DNA from: Oribacterium sp. UBA5894
GTDB taxonomy: Bacteria; Bacillota; Clostridia; Lachnospirales; Lachnospiraceae
Direction of reading: 5' to 3'
Length of the DNA stretch: 6,866 nucleotides
Assembly (NCBI GenBank): GCA_002431355.1
Contig: DJEQ01000124.1
Coordinates: 1 to 6,866 of the forward strand
The translations under genes were made by a program, and so were the position numbers. A model generated the notes under the pieces. The model was not told the DNA's origin. It saw only the letters and a program-made list of their open reading frames with translations, and ran no database searches. This document shows, piece after piece, positions 5,327 to 6,866 of this stretch; within the stretch, counting starts at the first letter, position 1, and every line of letters starts with the position of its first letter.

Positions 5327-6734
5327 AGATAACCAGCGTTTTTTAAATGAACTTCACGTCCTTCTCGACGTGCTCATCATCTGCGCGTCCTACGCCCTCG
5401 CGTGGCTTCTGACCATCGTGCGGCCGATCTTCCCGGTCGGCCATGGCGTACTTCCACCGCAGGTGTACTTCGCGGCGCTCCTTCCGATCGTCCCGGTGTA
5501 CCTCCTTCTTTACTGGACCTTCCACCTGTACGAGCCGAAGCGGACCCACTCGAAGCGGGCTGAGCTCTGGCATATTTGTCAGGCCAATGCTGTCGGCCTC
5601 ATGCTTTTGACCTCGGTCCTTTTCGCCTTTCGCCGCTCGGGGTACTTCGGAAACTTCTCCACCCGGATGCTCGTCGCCTTCTCGGTGATCGACATCACCC
5701 TGACGACGATCGAACGCTTCGGCATCCGCTTCATTCTGTCACGCCTTCGGCGCAAGGGCTTCAACCAGAAGCACGTCATGCTGGTCGGTTTCTCCGATGC
5801 CTCGGACCAGTTCATCGACGCCTGCCGCCGAAATCCAGACTGGGGCTATCACATTTACGGCATCGTGGATGACATTGCCGACGTCGGAGAAAGCTATAAG
5901 GGGGTCCGGGTGGTCGGACGCATCCATGACCTCGAGCAGATCCTCGCGCAGAACACCATCGATGAGATCGCGATTACGCTGCCACTCGCCGCATATGCGA
6001 AGCTCGATGGCATTGTCCACGTCTGTGAGAAATCCGGCGTGCATACGAAGTTCATTCCGGATTACAACAATATCATCCACTCGAAGCCGGTGACGGAGGA
6101 CATGGACGGCCTCCCGGTCATCAATATCCGAAACGTGCCACTCACGGATCCGGTGAAGGCCACCGCGAAGCGAGCCGTCGACATCTGCGGTGCGCTCGTC
6201 GGCATTGTCCTCTTCAGCCCGGTGATGCTGGTGGTTGCCGTACTTATCAAGCTCACCTCACCCGGCCCGATCATCTTCAAGCAGGAGCGCGTCGGCCTGC
6301 ATAACAAACCGTTTATGATGTACAAGTTCCGCTCGATGGTGCAGCAGACTGAAGCCGATGAAAAGAAGGGCTGGACGGTCCCAGGGGACCCACGCGTCAC
6401 GCGAATCGGCCGCTTCATCCGGAAGACCTCCATCGACGAGCTTCCACAGTTTTTCAATGTCCTCGCCGGGAAAATGTCGCTCATCGGCCCACGCCCGGAG
6501 CGCACCCAGTTTGTCGAGATGTTTAAGGAGGAAATTCCCCGCTATATGATCAAGCACCAGGTCCGCCCGGGCATGACCGGCTGGGCTCAGGTCAACGGCC
6601 TTCGCGGTGACACCTCGATCTACGAACGCGTGAAGTATGACATCTGGTACATCGAAAACTGGACCATGTCCCTCGACGTAAAGATCCTTTTCCTCACCAT
6701 TTTTAAAGGTTTCGTAAATAAAAATGCATATTAA
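5319..6734 (+). CDS. Undecaprenyl-phosphate hexose-1-phosphate transferase (WcaJ/WbaP-type)
   Basis: Initiating enzyme of exopolysaccharide or capsule repeat-unit synthesis: it transfers a hexose-1-phosphate, probably glucose-1-phosphate from UDP-glucose, to undecaprenyl phosphate at the inner membrane. The 471 residues match the usual length and carry no inserts. Four membrane helices lie at about 11-34, 48-70, 84-105 and 114-139. A Rossmann-like domain follows (about 151-275), then a hydrophobic membrane segment (about 291-312) after KRAVDI (284-289). The catalytic domain has GPIIFKQERVG (316-326), YKFRSM (335-340), the Asp-Glu pair in IDELPQ (D373, E374) and IGPRPER (389-395). HQVRPGMTGWAQVNG (413-427) and DIWYIENW (441-448) complete the signature. 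The end FVNKNAY is characteristic of WcaJ-like proteins. It lies 58 bp after the two-domain glycosyltransferase; no strong Shine-Dalgarno precedes the ATG. Family is firm; glucose versus galactose is not decided by sequence. Confidence 0.93.
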   Translation: MIKDNQRFLNELHVLLDVLIICASYALAWLLTIVRPIFPVGHGVLPPQVYFAALLPIVPVYLLLYWTFHLYEPKRTHSKRAELWHICQANAVGLMLLTSVLFAFRRSGYFGNFSTRMLVAFSVIDITLTTIERFGIRFILSRLRRKGFNQKHVMLVGFSDASDQFIDACRRNPDWGYHIYGIVDDIADVGESYKGVRVVGRIHDLEQILAQNTIDEIAITLPLAAYAKLDGIVHVCEKSGVHTKFIPDYNNIIHSKPVTEDMDGLPVINIRNVPLTDPVKATAKRAVDICGALVGIVLFSPVMLVVAVLIKLTSPGPIIFKQERVGLHNKPFMMYKFRSMVQQTEADEKKGWTVPGDPRVTRIGRFIRKTSIDELPQFFNVLAGKMSLIGPRPERTQFVEMFKEEIPRYMIKHQVRPGMTGWAQVNGLRGDTSIYERVKYDIWYIENWTMSLDVKILFLTIFKGFVNKNAY

Positions 6735-6866
6735 ATGAAGCACGATGGGGTATAGTATAGTTAACTTCATAGTGGCTTAAGGGTCCGGAGATGGCCGTCA
6801 GAAACCAGTACTCCGAGGCCGGAAAAATCTAAAATCGGACCTCAAGAAGCACTAGGCCCTCTGCAA
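6735..6866 (+). promoter_or_regulatory. Gene-free end with a possible structured RNA
   Basis: No gene is seen here. GGTCCG (6782-6787) pairs with CGGACC (6836-6841), and the stem can extend outward through CTTAA (6776-6780) and TCAAG (6842-6846) with one bulge and one mismatch. Inside it, CGGAG/CTCCG (6786-6790, 6811-6815) and GGCC/GGCC (6793-6796, 6817-6820) give alternative inner stems. Two overlapping TATAGT boxes (6751-6761) lie upstream but have no good -35. It could be the leader of a following gene or a small RNA. No U-run marks a terminator, and I recognise no riboswitch family. Confidence 0.3.

Overview
The window is GC-rich, mostly coding DNA with all supported genes on the + strand. 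It looks like a Firmicute of the class Clostridia. The first gene resembles clostridial NADP-dependent secondary alcohol dehydrogenases, the last resembles WcaJ-type sugar transferases, and promoter and Shine-Dalgarno signals are Gram-positive-like. Lachnospiraceae is my guess at family level; genus is unresolved.

Layout: (1) 1-1362 is the 3' part of a zinc/NADP secondary alcohol dehydrogenase. Its 5' end lies outside the window, and two long low-complexity inserts interrupt the family fold. (2) 1363-1632 is a gene-free stretch with a good sigma-A-type promoter (1417-1445) and an inferred leader of about 180 nt. The leader holds two near-identical 29-bp repeats and mutually exclusive hairpins. 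(3) 1633-2646 is a GtrB/ArnC-like membrane glycosyltransferase with a TTG start. (4) 2647-2776 is an intergenic stretch with three consecutive hairpins. (5) 2777-5260 is an 827-residue protein with two GT-A glycosyltransferase domains. (6) 5261-5318 is a short AT-rich gap with a 12-bp-period repeat and a TATAAT box. (7) 5319-6734 is a polyprenyl-phosphate hexose-1-phosphate transferase. (8) 6735-6866 has no gene but contains a possible structured RNA; no terminator is visible, so the cluster may continue past the edge.

The three glycosyltransferase genes form a plausible surface-polysaccharide unit. The sugar transferase would load the first hexose-1-phosphate onto undecaprenyl phosphate, the two-domain enzyme would add further sugars from nucleotide sugars, and the GtrB-like enzyme would make a lipid-linked sugar used for chain modification or addition. 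The alcohol dehydrogenase is probably a separate transcription unit.

No CRISPR-Cas, mobile element, defence system or RNA gene of known family could be supported. The unusual points are the repeated habit of hydrophilic Ala/Ser/Thr/Glu-rich inserts inside otherwise conserved enzymes, and the repeat-bearing leader of the polysaccharide unit.
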